Positions 8,026-16,630 of a stretch of DNA of 60,468 bases are shown here, piece after piece (within the stretch, counting starts at the first letter, position 1; the number at the start of each line of letters is the position of its first letter). A program made the translations under genes and the position numbers. Under the pieces are notes generated by a model, which saw only the letters and a program-made list of their open reading frames with translations, searched no databases and was not told where the DNA came from. Origin of the DNA: Acidobacteriota bacterium (GTDB lineage: Bacteria; Acidobacteriota; Terriglobia; Terriglobales; Acidobacteriaceae); the NCBI GenBank assembly GCA_021806005.1, contig JAJZDM010000009.1:1-60468 (forward strand), given 5' to 3'.

Positions 8026-9608
8026 AAGGTCTCCTCCCGCAACCACGCCTGCACCGCGCGCGCCGTGTTCACCGGCTTCTGTTGAATCATCTCCACGGTC
8101 TCCTGCTTCAACTGGCCGGCCCTCTGGCTGGCGTTCATCACCGTCGCTGAGCTCAGCACCGGGGTCTCTGCGCCCACCGGCTCAGGCAGCACCGCTTGCT
8201 CCGCCCCCGGCCCCAGGGCCTGCTTCTGTATCGGTCGCAGCACGAACAGATACGCCAGCAGGAACAGAGCCAGCAGGGAGAGAGGCCGAAGCACGGCAGC
8301 GTACTCCGTCACCGCCTTCTGCACCTTCTCCGCAACGCCCGCGGTGGGCATGCTGTTCAAGTCCGCATCCGTGGCGAACGGCATGTTCTGGATGCTGATG
8401 GTATCCCCCCGCTGGGGATCAAACCCGATCACCGCTTGAGCCAACTGCTGAATCTTATTCAGCTCCGCCGGCGTCCGCGGCCGCCGTGTAAAGGTCACCT
8501 TCCCCGCGTGAATGCTCTTCACCACCGCATCATCCACCAGAATCGCCGCGCTGATCCGCTGTAACTGGCCGGCCGGCATCAGGCGGCGAATCACCACCCG
8601 ATTCACGCCATAGCGCGCGTTCTCCGTCGACGCAAGGTGCGAGGATCCGGGTGAAGTCACCGGCTTGACGGTCTTCGTCGGCTTGGGTGCAGGAACGTTG
8701 CTGGCCGTTCCCGGCACGCCTCCCAACGACCCGTCGCCACTCTCCTGATCCTGCGACTTCTGGTCGCTCAACAGTGCGCTCGTCGTCGGATCGTACTTCT
8801 CCTGGCTCTCTTCACTGGAGGACCGGTCATAGGCCACATTCACGCTCGCGCGGATGTTTCCCACACCCACCACAGGCTCCAGCGTATGCATCAACTGCTG
8901 GGCCAGGCTCGTCTCCAACCCCTCGCCCCCCTCCATACCATCCTGGCGGACGTTGAGCGACCGATCGGAGTCGGCATCAATGATGTTCACATCCGCTGGC
9001 TTCAACCCATCTACCGCGCCGGCGACCAGCCGGGCAATCGCCTGCACCGCATCCTTTGAGATGTCGTCGCCGTTCAGCTTCAGAATCACGGAGGCTTTGG
9101 CCGCGCGCTGCTGGTCCTCATAGATGGAGTCTGTGGCCATTACCAGGTGCACCCGCGCGCTCTTCACATCGCTCAATGTCTCAATCGTGCGCTCCAGTTC
9201 ACCCTCCAGCGCCCGTTGGTAGGTCACCTTTTCATCGAACTCGGTCTCACCCCAACTCATCTTGTCGAATAACTCAAAACCCATCCTTCCGCTGTGCGGC
9301 GTACCCTGCGCCGCGGTCTGCATCCGGGCCACATCCAGCTTGTCCGCCGGAACGCTGATCGTACGGCCGTCGGCGCTGATCTGATGCGGAATGCTCTGCG
9401 CGTCCAGTTGCGCGGAGAGCGTCTGCACGTCACTTGGATCCAGCCCGGTGTACAACGGCTTATAGTCCGGAGCTCCCAGCAGGCTGACAAACAACCCCAC
9501 CAGCACCGCGGTCGCCGCCGCACCGGCCAGCAGAAACGTCTTCTGACGTTTGTCCCTGCTTGCCCAGAACTGCTGCGCCTGCCTCGTGATCTCGCTCAAC
9601 CCGGCCAT
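8022..9608 (-). CDS. fliF: Flagellar MS-ring protein FliF
   Basis: The 528-aa protein has the FliF layout: a first transmembrane helix at about 25-45 (TFLLAGAAATAVLVGLFVSL), the YscJ-like ring-building domains beginning YKPLYTGLDPSDVQTL, the conserved RVHLVMATDSIYEDQQRAAKASV strand (about 145-170), a Ser/Pro/Gly-rich periplasmic linker (about 285-320), a second transmembrane helix at about 435-452 (LLALFLLAYLFVLRPI), and a cytoplasmic tail that binds FliG. FliF forms the inner-membrane MS ring on which the motor is built. It starts 12 bases behind fliE and overlaps fliG. Confidence 0.97.
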   Translation of the reverse strand: MAGLSEITRQAQQFWASRDKRQKTFLLAGAAATAVLVGLFVSLLGAPDYKPLYTGLDPSDVQTLSAQLDAQSIPHQISADGRTISVPADKLDVARMQTAAQGTPHSGRMGFELFDKMSWGETEFDEKVTYQRALEGELERTIETLSDVKSARVHLVMATDSIYEDQQRAAKASVILKLNGDDISKDAVQAIARLVAGAVDGLKPADVNIIDADSDRSLNVRQDGMEGGEGLETSLAQQLMHTLEPVVGVGNIRASVNVAYDRSSSEESQEKYDPTTSALLSDQKSQDQESGDGSLGGVPGTASNVPAPKPTKTVKPVTSPGSSHLASTENARYGVNRVVIRRLMPAGQLQRISAAILVDDAVVKSIHAGKVTFTRRPRTPAELNKIQQLAQAVIGFDPQRGDTISIQNMPFATDADLNSMPTAGVAEKVQKAVTEYAAVLRPLSLLALFLLAYLFVLRPIQKQALGPGAEQAVLPEPVGAETPVLSSATVMNASQRAGQLKQETVEMIQQKPVNTARAVQAWLREETL

Positions 9609-9620
9609 AACCCCTCAGAT

Positions 9621-9938
9621 CTAAAACTGCATCTTCTCGATATCCTGATACGCGCTCACAATCTTGTTGCGGACCTGCATCATCAACTGAAACGAAGCAT
9701 CGGCCTTCTCCACCGCGATCATCACGCTGCTCATGTCTCCGCCCCTGCCCGCCATCAGATCGTTGACCTGCATACCGGCGCTGTTGTTAACCGCGTCCAC
9801 GCTCTCAACCGCATTCTTCAGAACGGCGCCAAAGCTCAGGCCGCCGCTGCCCTCCAGGCCAATATCCGCGCCGCCATCCAGCTCCGCTGGCTGCGGCATA
9901 TTCAAACCCGGAGATCCACTCAGACTCACCTGACCCAT
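9621..9938 (-). CDS. fliE: Flagellar hook-basal body protein FliE
   Basis: This 105-aa protein has the FliE C-terminal signature: SFGAVLKNAVESVDAVNN, then DLMAGRGGDMSSVMIAVEKAD, then FQLMMQVRNKIVSAYQDI with a Met near the end. FliE joins the MS ring to the proximal rod and is among the first exported rod parts. It sits between flgC and fliF, the order seen in many bacteria. Confidence 0.97.
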   Translation of the reverse strand: MGQVSLSGSPGLNMPQPAELDGGADIGLEGSGGLSFGAVLKNAVESVDAVNNSAGMQVNDLMAGRGGDMSSVMIAVEKADASFQLMMQVRNKIVSAYQDIEKMQF

Positions 9939-9952
9939 CGCTGCTCTCCCAC

Positions 9953-10402
9953 CTAGGCATTCTTCAGGATGTCGATCGATTCCTGAATCATCTGCTTGGC
10001 GGCATTCACCGCCGAAGCGTTCAACTGATACGACCGCACCGCGCTCATCAGATCCACCATCTCGCTGGAGGGATCGATCGCCGGATACTCCACATATCCG
10101 GAGGCGTTCGCATCCGGACTCCCCGGCTCATAACGCATCACCGGCGGTGTCGGATCATCCATCACCTGGGAGAGTTGCACGCTGCCCTCAGGGGCCTGCC
10201 CGGAACCCGAAACTCCCGCAAACACCATACCGAACGGCGTCGGACTCCGGGCAGTAAAGACAACCTCCTTGCGCACATAAGGACCACCCGCATCGGTATG
10301 GGTCGTCTCCGCGTTGGCCAGGTTCGCAGAGGTCACCTCCGCACGTAGCCTCTCCGCGCTCAGCGCGGACCCGCTGATCTCCAGCATGTCAAACAGACTC
10401 AT
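9953..10402 (-). CDS. flgC: Flagellar proximal rod protein FlgC
   Basis: The 149-aa product begins MSLFDMLEISGSALSAERLRAEV and contains the rod-protein N-terminal 'SANLANAETT' motif. Its C-terminus is the heptad helix SEMVDLMSAVRSYQLNASAVNAAKQM, both typical of FlgC. The ATG at 10402 is preceded by AAGGAA at good spacing; a TTG two codons upstream is a weaker choice. The start lies just behind the flgB stop. The 'EMVDLMSA-RSY-N' end is the region that packs in the rod. Confidence 0.96.
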   Translation of the reverse strand: MSLFDMLEISGSALSAERLRAEVTSANLANAETTHTDAGGPYVRKEVVFTARSPTPFGMVFAGVSGSGQAPEGSVQLSQVMDDPTPPVMRYEPGSPDANASGYVEYPAIDPSSEMVDLMSAVRSYQLNASAVNAAKQMIQESIDILKNA

Positions 10403-10404
10403 CG

Positions 10405-10800
10405 TCAATTTCCTTCCTTGATGGCGGTCATCACCATCTGCATATCGGACTTCACCAGTTGCACACCCACCTCAAACTGCAGTTGGGTCTGCGCCATCAG
10501 CATGCTCTCTCTATCGACGTTCACATTGTTGCCATCCGGTCGCTCCGGCAGTCCTCGGGTCTCAAGCGTCGCCTCCTCCAGCCGCGGACCCTCGGCAGAC
10601 ACTACGCTCCCATCCGCATCTCCCTCGGGATCTTCCCATCCCTGCTCCATCGCCTGGCGCAGGGACGCACTGAAGTCCACGTCCCGGGTGTGATATCCAG
10701 GTGTGTCGATGTTGGCCATATTCGCCGTGATGAGCTGCTGACGGTCCGTCAGCAGCTTCAGATAGTTCTGCAGCATGTCAATGGAAGAGTAGACAGGCAT
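10405..10800 (-). CDS. flgB: Flagellar proximal rod protein FlgB
   Basis: The 131-aa product carries the rod motif 'LITANMANIDTPGYHTRDVDFSASLRQAM' (positions about 25-52), the hallmark of FlgB. It ends in a conserved C-terminal helix with QTQLQFEVGVQLVKSDMQMV. FlgB begins the proximal rod and is exported by the type III apparatus. The start codon directly abuts the stop of the upstream NtrC-type regulator with no spacer, so the regulators and structural genes appear to be one transcript. Confidence 0.96.
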   Translation of the reverse strand: MPVYSSIDMLQNYLKLLTDRQQLITANMANIDTPGYHTRDVDFSASLRQAMEQGWEDPEGDADGSVVSAEGPRLEEATLETRGLPERPDGNNVNVDRESMLMAQTQLQFEVGVQLVKSDMQMVMTAIKEGN

Positions 10801-12216
10801 CTACACGGTCCTCCTGGGGGGCAGTCCGTACTCTCGAATCCGATTGCGCAGTGTTCGCAGACTGATGCCCAGCATCTCCGCCGCGTGCGTCCGGTTTCCA
10901 TCCGTCAGCGCCAGCGTGTTCTCCACATGCATGCGCTCGATCTGGCGAATCGGCGTCCCCGCCAGCGCCGCGGAAGACGGCGTCGGCGGTTGTCCTGCCG
11001 ATGGAGAGGTTGAGGGCGAGGCCAACCGGCTCGATGCCAGCGCTGCGATCTGGAACTCGCGGTCGAAACATTCGGCATCCAGGTCCTGGGTCCCGCTCAG
11101 GGTAACTACCCGGCGCATGAAGTTGGCCAACTCGCGCACATTTCCCGGCCACGGATGGGTCTGCAGCCGATCCAGAAACTCCTCGCGAAGCACCGCTGCC
11201 TGCGTATTGTCGGGCATCCCGGACTGCGCCCTGTACTTCTCCGCAAAGTGCCGCGCCAGCGCTGGAATATCTCCCTTGCGCTCGCGCAGCGGCGGCAGCG
11301 TCAGGGGAATCACGTTCAAGCGGTAGTAGAGATCTCCGCGAAACTTCCCCCGCTCTACCAGCGCGGCCAGCGAGACATTCGTCGTGGCAATCACCCGGAT
11401 ATCCACCGCCACGCTGCGCGCCTCCCCCAGCCGTTCAATCTCCCGCTCCTGAAGAGCCCGCAACAGCTTCGGCTGCAGATGCAGCGGCATCTCTCCAATC
11501 TCATCCAGCAGGATCGTCCCTCCGTGCGCCTGCTCGAACTTGCCCTGCTTGACCCCCACCGCGCCGGTAAAGGCGCCTCTTCCATGCCCGAAGAGCTCGC
11601 TCTCCAGCAGCGCCTCGGGAACCGCGGCGCAGTTCACCGCTACAAAAGGCTTGCCGCTGCGATCGCTTGCCTGGTGAATGAACCTCGCCAGCAACTCCTT
11701 GCCCGTGCCGCTCTCCGCCTCAATCAGCACATCGGCGCTGGTGCTGGCCGCCGCGCGGGCGCGCTGCAGCGTCCTCTGCAGCAGCGGCGACTGTCCGATG
11801 ATCCCACTCTCTGGCTGAACCTCCTTGGATGGCCTCTCCATGGCACGCTGCATCACCCTCGCAGCCGTCCTCTGCAGTTGGTCAAACGAGATCGGTTTGG
11901 TCAGGTAATCCAGCGCCCCGTCGCGCATCGCACTCACCGCATCGGGCACAGAACCATACGCCGTCAGCAGGATCACCGCCGCGGAGGAGCAGAGCTGCCG
12001 CGTCGAACGCATCACCTCCAGCCCCGTCCCATCCGGCATGCGTATGTCGGTCACCACCAGATCGAACTCCCTGCCCTCCAGCAGGCGGACGGCCTCCCGC
12101 ACCGACCCGGCCGCCTCCACCTTCCATCCATGGCGCAGAAAGTTCGCCCGCAACGCCGTCCGAATACCCGGCTCATCATCCACTACCAACACCGAGGAGA
12201 CACACTCACTGGTCAT
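10801..12216 (-). CDS. NtrC-type sigma-54 response regulator (FlrC/FleR-like)
   Basis: The 471-aa protein has three domains. The receiver (1-120) has acidic residues in VVDDEP, phospho-acceptor Asp57 in VVTDIRMP, and the Lys of LTKPIS. The AAA+ domain (about 150-375) has Walker A ESGTGKE, the sigma-54 contact loop GAFTGA and Walker B LLDEIGEMP. A Fis-type helix-turn-helix ends the protein (HAAEMLGISLRTLRNRIREYGL at about 440-463). All catalytic residues are intact. The ATG at 12216 is chosen because it forms an ATGA overlap with the upstream kinase. With that kinase it forms the expected pair for sigma-54 control of flagellar genes, like FlrB/FlrC or FleS/FleR. The likely targets are the adjacent flagellar genes. 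Confidence 0.93.
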   Translation of the reverse strand: MTSECVSSVLVVDDEPGIRTALRANFLRHGWKVEAAGSVREAVRLLEGREFDLVVTDIRMPDGTGLEVMRSTRQLCSSAAVILLTAYGSVPDAVSAMRDGALDYLTKPISFDQLQRTAARVMQRAMERPSKEVQPESGIIGQSPLLQRTLQRARAAASTSADVLIEAESGTGKELLARFIHQASDRSGKPFVAVNCAAVPEALLESELFGHGRGAFTGAVGVKQGKFEQAHGGTILLDEIGEMPLHLQPKLLRALQEREIERLGEARSVAVDIRVIATTNVSLAALVERGKFRGDLYYRLNVIPLTLPPLRERKGDIPALARHFAEKYRAQSGMPDNTQAAVLREEFLDRLQTHPWPGNVRELANFMRRVVTLSGTQDLDAECFDREFQIAALASSRLASPSTSPSAGQPPTPSSAALAGTPIRQIERMHVENTLALTDGNRTHAAEMLGISLRTLRNRIREYGLPPRRTV

Positions 12217-13505
12217 ATCGCAGGAAACTCCAGTTGAAACGTACTGCCACAACCCTCTTGACTCTGTATCCGGATCTCGCCGCCATGAAACGCCGCCAGC
12301 CGCCTGCACACCGCCAGCCCCAGCCCCGGGGTGTCGCCGCTGGCGCTGAAGCCGGCCTCAAAGACCCGCTCCCTCTGCTCCACGGAAATTCCGCATCCGG
12401 TGTCACTCACCTCCAGCAACACCCGCCCCTCCGCGGAGCCAGCCCCCGGTCGAACGCGGACCTCCACGCTTCCTCCCGCGGGAGTGTGACGGATCGCGTT
12501 GCACACCAGATTCAGCAGAATCTGGCGCAGCAGGTTCTCATTGCCCTCGATCCGCGCGCCATCCTCGATGTCCACCCCCAGCAGCACACCCGCCTGCTCG
12601 GCGATCGGGCGAACAAACGCCGCGCCATCCCGTATGCAGGCGGAAAGATCCAGGGCCAACTTCTGCCAGCCGCTGCCGCTCTGCAGACTCAACACATTGT
12701 TCACCGTCGCGGAGAGCAGGCGTATGCCGGCTCGCAGATGCGAGACCCAAATCTCACTCTGCGCAGGCTCCTCGGCGAGCAACCCCGCAAACAGCTCCAT
12801 GCTTGCTAACGGATTCCTCATCTCATGGGCCAGAATCCCGGCCACCTCGGCCAGCGCCATCGCGTTCCTCGCCGCCTCACGCTCCTGCTCAGCCTCCTTG
12901 CCGGCGGTAATGTCGCGCAAAATCCAGATGCTCTCCAACCCGGCTCTCTCCCGCCCGGCCCTCTCCATTCCTGCTACCCTCTCAGGAGTTGAAGCACTCC
13001 CTGCGCTGCAGGATAGAATTCGCCGGCTGACGGCCAGCCAGCGCCTCCTGCCCTCCGACGCCATGCAGATCTCACGATCCGATGATCCCGCATCCGCCGG
13101 CGCCTCCAGATCAACCTTGCAGATCGTCGCCAGATCCTGCAGACTGCGCACCCGCTCCGGGCCAATCTCAGCGCCAAGTTGGAGCAGGCGCCGCGCCTCG
13201 GGATTGATCGTGAAGATGCGGCCGGAGCGATCCAGCACCAGCACTCCGCAGGGCATGGAATCGAGGATCTGCTGCAGCGCCCCCCGCATCTGGTGGTTCT
13301 CCGCCAGGCTGCGTGTCAGCGCCGCATTGCGCTCGGCCAGCTCGCTGCCCAGTTGCCCCACCTCACCCTGCAGCTCGCGGTAGGATCTCTCCAACTGCGC
13401 CGACGCAGCGATGAACTCCGAAAACGCCGCGGCCAGCACCTCCGGACCGCACAGCGACCCCGGCGCCGTAGCCTCAATTTGATTTTGATGAGAACCGGGC
13501 AACAT
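12213..13505 (-). CDS. Soluble PAS histidine kinase (FlrB/FleS-like)
   Basis: The 430-aa protein has no membrane segment, so it should sense a cytoplasmic cue. After a helical segment (about 25-75) comes a PAS domain ('ILDSMPCGVLVLDRSGRIFTINPEARRLL' region, about 80-175), then the dimerisation helix with the phospho-His in AGILAHEMRNPLAS. The ATPase follows with N-box QILLNLVCNAIRHTP and G-boxes VSDTGCGI and GLGLAV. I place the start at the ATG at 13505 because AGGAG lies eight bases upstream; a GTG at 13574 directly behind the previous stop lacks such a site. It should phosphorylate the NtrC-type regulator encoded next, as FlrB does FlrC. Confidence 0.92.
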   Translation of the reverse strand: MLPGSHQNQIEATAPGSLCGPEVLAAAFSEFIAASAQLERSYRELQGEVGQLGSELAERNAALTRSLAENHQMRGALQQILDSMPCGVLVLDRSGRIFTINPEARRLLQLGAEIGPERVRSLQDLATICKVDLEAPADAGSSDREICMASEGRRRWLAVSRRILSCSAGSASTPERVAGMERAGRERAGLESIWILRDITAGKEAEQEREAARNAMALAEVAGILAHEMRNPLASMELFAGLLAEEPAQSEIWVSHLRAGIRLLSATVNNVLSLQSGSGWQKLALDLSACIRDGAAFVRPIAEQAGVLLGVDIEDGARIEGNENLLRQILLNLVCNAIRHTPAGGSVEVRVRPGAGSAEGRVLLEVSDTGCGISVEQRERVFEAGFSASGDTPGLGLAVCRRLAAFHGGEIRIQSQEGCGSTFQLEFPAI

Positions 13506-13575
13506 TTGCCTACTCCTGCCTGCCTCCAGAAGCACGGCAGTGGCCAAACCCAAAGCCGTGCGCTCCCCGGCCACC

Positions 13576-14751
13576 TCAGAGCAGGATGTGTTCGCTCAGA
13601 ATCTCCCTCTCCGAACCCACGAGAATCGTCGCTCGCTCCATCACGTTGCGCAACTCGCGAACGTTCCCCGGCCAGGAGTGCACCCGGAGCCGCTCAAACG
13701 CCTCCTCGCTGAGCACCTTGCCCGCATGAAACCTGGCGATGAAGCTCTCCGCCAGAGCCCTCAGATCGCCCATCCGCTCACGCAGCGGAGGCAACGTAAT
13801 GGGAAACACCGCCAGCCGGTAGTACAGGTCTTCGCGAAACTGCTGTCTATCCATCTGCTTCTTCAGATTCACATTGGTGGCCGCCACTACCCGGACGTCC
13901 ACCTTCAGGTTGTCGTTGGCGCCCAGGCGCTGTACCTCGCCCTGCTCCAGGAACCGAAGCAGCTTGCCCTGCAAAGAAAGCGGCATGTCGCCAATCTCAT
14001 CCAGAAATAACGTCCCTCCATGGGCCGCATGGATGCGCCCGATGCGCGACTGCACCGCTCCCGTAAACGCACCCTTGCTGTATCCGAACAGCTCGGCCTC
14101 CAGCAGCGGCTCGGGGATCGCCGAACAATTCATCACCACGAACGGCTGCTTTCTCCGGGAACTGATCTGATGAATCTCCTGCGCCACCAGATCCTTGCCC
14201 GTACCGCTCTCCCCGGTCACAAGAACGGTCGTATCGCGCACCGCTACCATGCGCGTCAGGCGAAACACCGCCTGCATCGGATCAGTCTCCCCCACCATGC
14301 CGCGCAGGGTGTTCTTCTCCCGACGCATCCCGCGCCCGCTCCCGTCATCAAACTCCCGCCGGGCGAAGACCGCCTCGGGTGCTCTCTCCACATTCACCAG
14401 CTCCATCAGAGACTTCGATAGCGGCGAGATGGATCCGTCCCCGGAGAACAACTCTCCGGTACGCGAGTTCATCGTGACCACCGGAGTATTCGGAAACCGG
14501 CGTTGAATCATCCCCTGAAACTCACCCGGTTCAAGATCCGGCAGCACCGGATCCAGCAACAGGACCCCATCGCCATTGCTGTGCTCGTGGAGCACCTCCA
14601 GCGCCACCGCCCCACTACCCGCCTCCACCACTCTCCAGCGCGGATGGCTCAACTTCTCCCGCAGCCCGGCGCGAATACGCGGATTCGAGCTGACAACAAA
14701 GACGTTGGTCGGGACCTGCACCCCCTGCGAAACAAACGATGCAACTTGCAT
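13576..14751 (-). CDS. Sigma-54 activator with degenerate receiver and no DNA-binding domain
   Basis: This 391-aa protein has an N-terminal receiver-like domain where the acidic pair is replaced (VFVVSSNP, Ser21-Ser22), an Asp remains at position 67 (LLLDPVLP), and the conserved Lys is absent. The AAA+ domain is intact, with ESGTGKD, GAFTGA and LFLDEIGDMP. The protein ends at '...REILSEHILL', directly after the AAA+ helical lid, so the Fis-type helix-turn-helix is missing. FleQ has a degenerate receiver, and FlgR of Helicobacter lacks a DNA-binding domain; this protein combines both traits. It probably activates sigma-54 polymerase from solution or joins the neighbouring NtrC-type protein in mixed oligomers. 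Confidence 0.9.
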   Translation of the reverse strand: MQVASFVSQGVQVPTNVFVVSSNPRIRAGLREKLSHPRWRVVEAGSGAVALEVLHEHSNGDGVLLLDPVLPDLEPGEFQGMIQRRFPNTPVVTMNSRTGELFSGDGSISPLSKSLMELVNVERAPEAVFARREFDDGSGRGMRREKNTLRGMVGETDPMQAVFRLTRMVAVRDTTVLVTGESGTGKDLVAQEIHQISSRRKQPFVVMNCSAIPEPLLEAELFGYSKGAFTGAVQSRIGRIHAAHGGTLFLDEIGDMPLSLQGKLLRFLEQGEVQRLGANDNLKVDVRVVAATNVNLKKQMDRQQFREDLYYRLAVFPITLPPLRERMGDLRALAESFIARFHAGKVLSEEAFERLRVHSWPGNVRELRNVMERATILVGSEREILSEHILL

Positions 14752-14899
14752 TTTCTACGACTCTCTGACTGCCTCCCAGAACGGAGACCTTGCACTCCAT
14801 TGGAACTATGAGATCGAAATCAGCATCGAAATCAGCTTGGCAAATCAGCAGGTAACCGAGCCCTGGCAGGGAGGGAACGCTCGCTCTGCCCGCGCGCTC

Positions 14900-15649
14900 T
14901 CAGACGTCGCGAAGTTCGTACCCAAACCCTCGGATCGTGTGGGTCAGCTTCCGCTCCCCGGGTCCGTCCACCTTGTCCCGCACATACTTCATATAGACAT
15001 CCACAATGTTGCTGGAGGGATTGTGAGGCAGATTCCATACCTCCTCAAAGAGCGTCGCCCGCGAGACCGGCTGCCCGGCGTGGCGCAGCATGCACTCCAG
15101 CATCGAGAACTCACGCGGCGTCAGATCGATCCTCCGCCCGTTCCGCTCCACCCGGTGCTCTTCGCGATAGAGCCTCAGGTCGCCCACCTCGGACATGTTG
15201 GGAACCACCCCGAAGTGTCGCCGCAGCAACACCTGCACTCGCGCCAGCAGCTCGGCAAAGGAGAACGGCTTGCTCAAAAAGTCGTCAGCACCGCTCTGCA
15301 GCGCCAGCACCTTGTCTTCCACCTGGCAGCGAGAAGCCAGCACCATCATCGGCATCCGCGGACGCTCCGGACGCACCCGCCGGATCAGTTGCAGACCATC
15401 CAGCCGGGGCAGATTCAGCTCCAGAATCACCAGATCGAAGCGCTTCTGGCGAAGCGCTGCCAGCGCTGTCTCCCCGTCCAGCAATACCTCTACTCGGTAG
15501 GACTCCGCCTCCAACTCCTGGCGCAGAAGATTGGCCAGCGAAGCATTCTCATCCACTATCAACACACTGCTGATGCCTGCTGAACTGGCACGCTTCTGCC
15601 CCGTATCCAGCTCGGCCTTCCGCTCTTCATCTTTCTCAAATTGGCTCAT
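14900..15649 (-). CDS. OmpR/PhoB-type regulator with Glu in place of the phospho-Asp
   Basis: The 249-aa protein has a receiver (about 27-140) and a winged-helix DNA-binding domain (about 155-245, with LTPREFSMLECMLRHAGQPVSR and a NIVDVYMKYVRDKV recognition helix). The receiver reads VDEN at the acidic site and VILELNLP where the phosphorylated Asp should be, so Glu77 replaces it. The switch Thr/Ser is Ala105 (MMVLASR). Lys127 is kept. A Glu often mimics phosphorylation, so the protein may be constitutively active or controlled in another way. No kinase gene is adjacent. It is the most upstream gene of the minus-strand block; 148 bases separate it from the sigma-54 activator. Confidence 0.9.
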   Translation of the reverse strand: MSQFEKDEERKAELDTGQKRASSAGISSVLIVDENASLANLLRQELEAESYRVEVLLDGETALAALRQKRFDLVILELNLPRLDGLQLIRRVRPERPRMPMMVLASRCQVEDKVLALQSGADDFLSKPFSFAELLARVQVLLRRHFGVVPNMSEVGDLRLYREEHRVERNGRRIDLTPREFSMLECMLRHAGQPVSRATLFEEVWNLPHNPSSNIVDVYMKYVRDKVDGPGERKLTHTIRGFGYELRDV

Positions 15650-15953
15650 TGACTGTCCGTACCATCAACTGCATATAATTCAGATTCTTGCAGTCCAAAC
15701 CATGAAGTTCAACATTAATGCCAATCCGTGCTTCCGCTCTCATGAAAATCCTGTCATCTCGCGGCGGTATCTCCAATCTCCTCCAGCTACCGACCTGGGC
15801 ACAATACGTTCTTATGAAAATCTCATCCTGTTTTCCCAAAGCGGAAACGACCATGCGCCAAATTCCACTTTTGGTCCCGGATGTGGCCCGTGCCAACCTT
15901 GGTTCCCTACAACTCGATCCTCCGGTTCGCCTTTTATTCGCTACAATGTGCTC
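15650..15953. other. Divergent promoter region of lexA and the OmpR-type regulator
   Basis: This is a 304-bp intergenic region between divergent genes that is noticeably richer in A/T around 15680-15720 than its surroundings. It should hold promoters for both directions. I see no small gene in it. The lexA-proximal end contains a candidate LexA operator described separately. Confidence 0.5.
15925..15947 (+). promoter_or_regulatory. Candidate LexA operator overlapping a -10 element
   Basis: GTTC (15925-15928), seven bases, then ATTC (15936-15939) forms a near-direct repeat of the GTTC-N7-GTTC type known for alphaproteobacterial LexA. A TACAAT (15942-15947) that could be a -10 box follows directly, seven bases before the lexA ATG. 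That short spacing would make the transcript nearly leaderless. Autoregulation of lexA makes such a site expected, but one copy cannot prove it. Confidence 0.35.
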
Positions 15954-16559
15954 ATGGCTATCACCCGCCGGCAAAAAGAGGTTCTGGACTTTCTCTCTGC
16001 CTTCACCGCCCGCAACGGCTACTCCCCCTCCTACGAGGAGATTGCCGCGGGCCTCGGCCTCAGATCTCTGGCCACCGTGCATAAACACATCACCAACCTG
16101 CACTCCAAGGGCCTCCTGCAACGGGCACAGAATCGCAGCCGGTCCATTGACGTCATCCCCCAGCGCGCCGCTCGCAAAGCCGCTGATCGCTTGCCGCTGC
16201 TTGGCCGTATCGCCGCCGGGAAACCCGTCGAAGCGATCCAGAACGCGGAGACCATCTCCCTCAGCGATATCATCGGCGCGCGCGAGGTCTTTGCCCTCGA
16301 GGTCCATGGCGACTCGATGCGCGACGAACACATCATCTCTGGCGACTACGTTCTGGTCGAACGCACGCGCACCGCTCGCGAGGGAGAGATCGTCGTTGCC
16401 CTGGTCGACGGCGCCGATGCCACACTCAAACGCTTCTACCATGAAGGCAACCTCATCCGCCTGCAGCCCTCTAACAGTGAGATGAAGCCCATCTACGCCC
16501 CCGCGGGCAACGTCAGCATCCAGGGCAAGGTGCTCGGTGTACTGCGCCGCTACGCCTGA
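15954..16559 (+). CDS. lexA: SOS repressor LexA
   Basis: The 201-aa protein has the LexA winged helix at 1-65 (RQKEVLDFLSAFTARNGYSPS, then LRSLATVHKHITNL), the self-cleavage bond Ala88-Gly89 in RIAAGKP, and the catalytic pair Ser121 (HGDSM) and Lys159 (DATLKR). Length is standard. The ATG at 15954 is the only start consistent with the conserved MAITRRQKEVL opening; the open frame further upstream is not protein-like. LexA represses DNA-damage genes until RecA filaments trigger its cleavage. It stands alone, with no imuB or dnaE2 cassette beside it. Confidence 0.97.
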   Translation: MAITRRQKEVLDFLSAFTARNGYSPSYEEIAAGLGLRSLATVHKHITNLHSKGLLQRAQNRSRSIDVIPQRAARKAADRLPLLGRIAAGKPVEAIQNAETISLSDIIGAREVFALEVHGDSMRDEHIISGDYVLVERTRTAREGEIVVALVDGADATLKRFYHEGNLIRLQPSNSEMKPIYAPAGNVSIQGKVLGVLRRYA

Positions 16560-16630
16560 CCCACACACCACGCACTCTTCCCATCAAGAACGGATCCACG
16601 GAACATCCGGCCTGCAGACTGCGTATCCTA

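Noticed and set aside
14752-14899. Sigma-54 promoter (GG/GC at -24/-12) ahead of the sigma-54 activator gene
   Set aside because: No stretch in the right orientation keeps both TGGC and TGC elements at proper spacing.
15531-15953. Upstream extension of the lexA frame
   Set aside because: The residues ahead of MAITRRQKEVL are not LexA-like, and the region contains the probable promoter.
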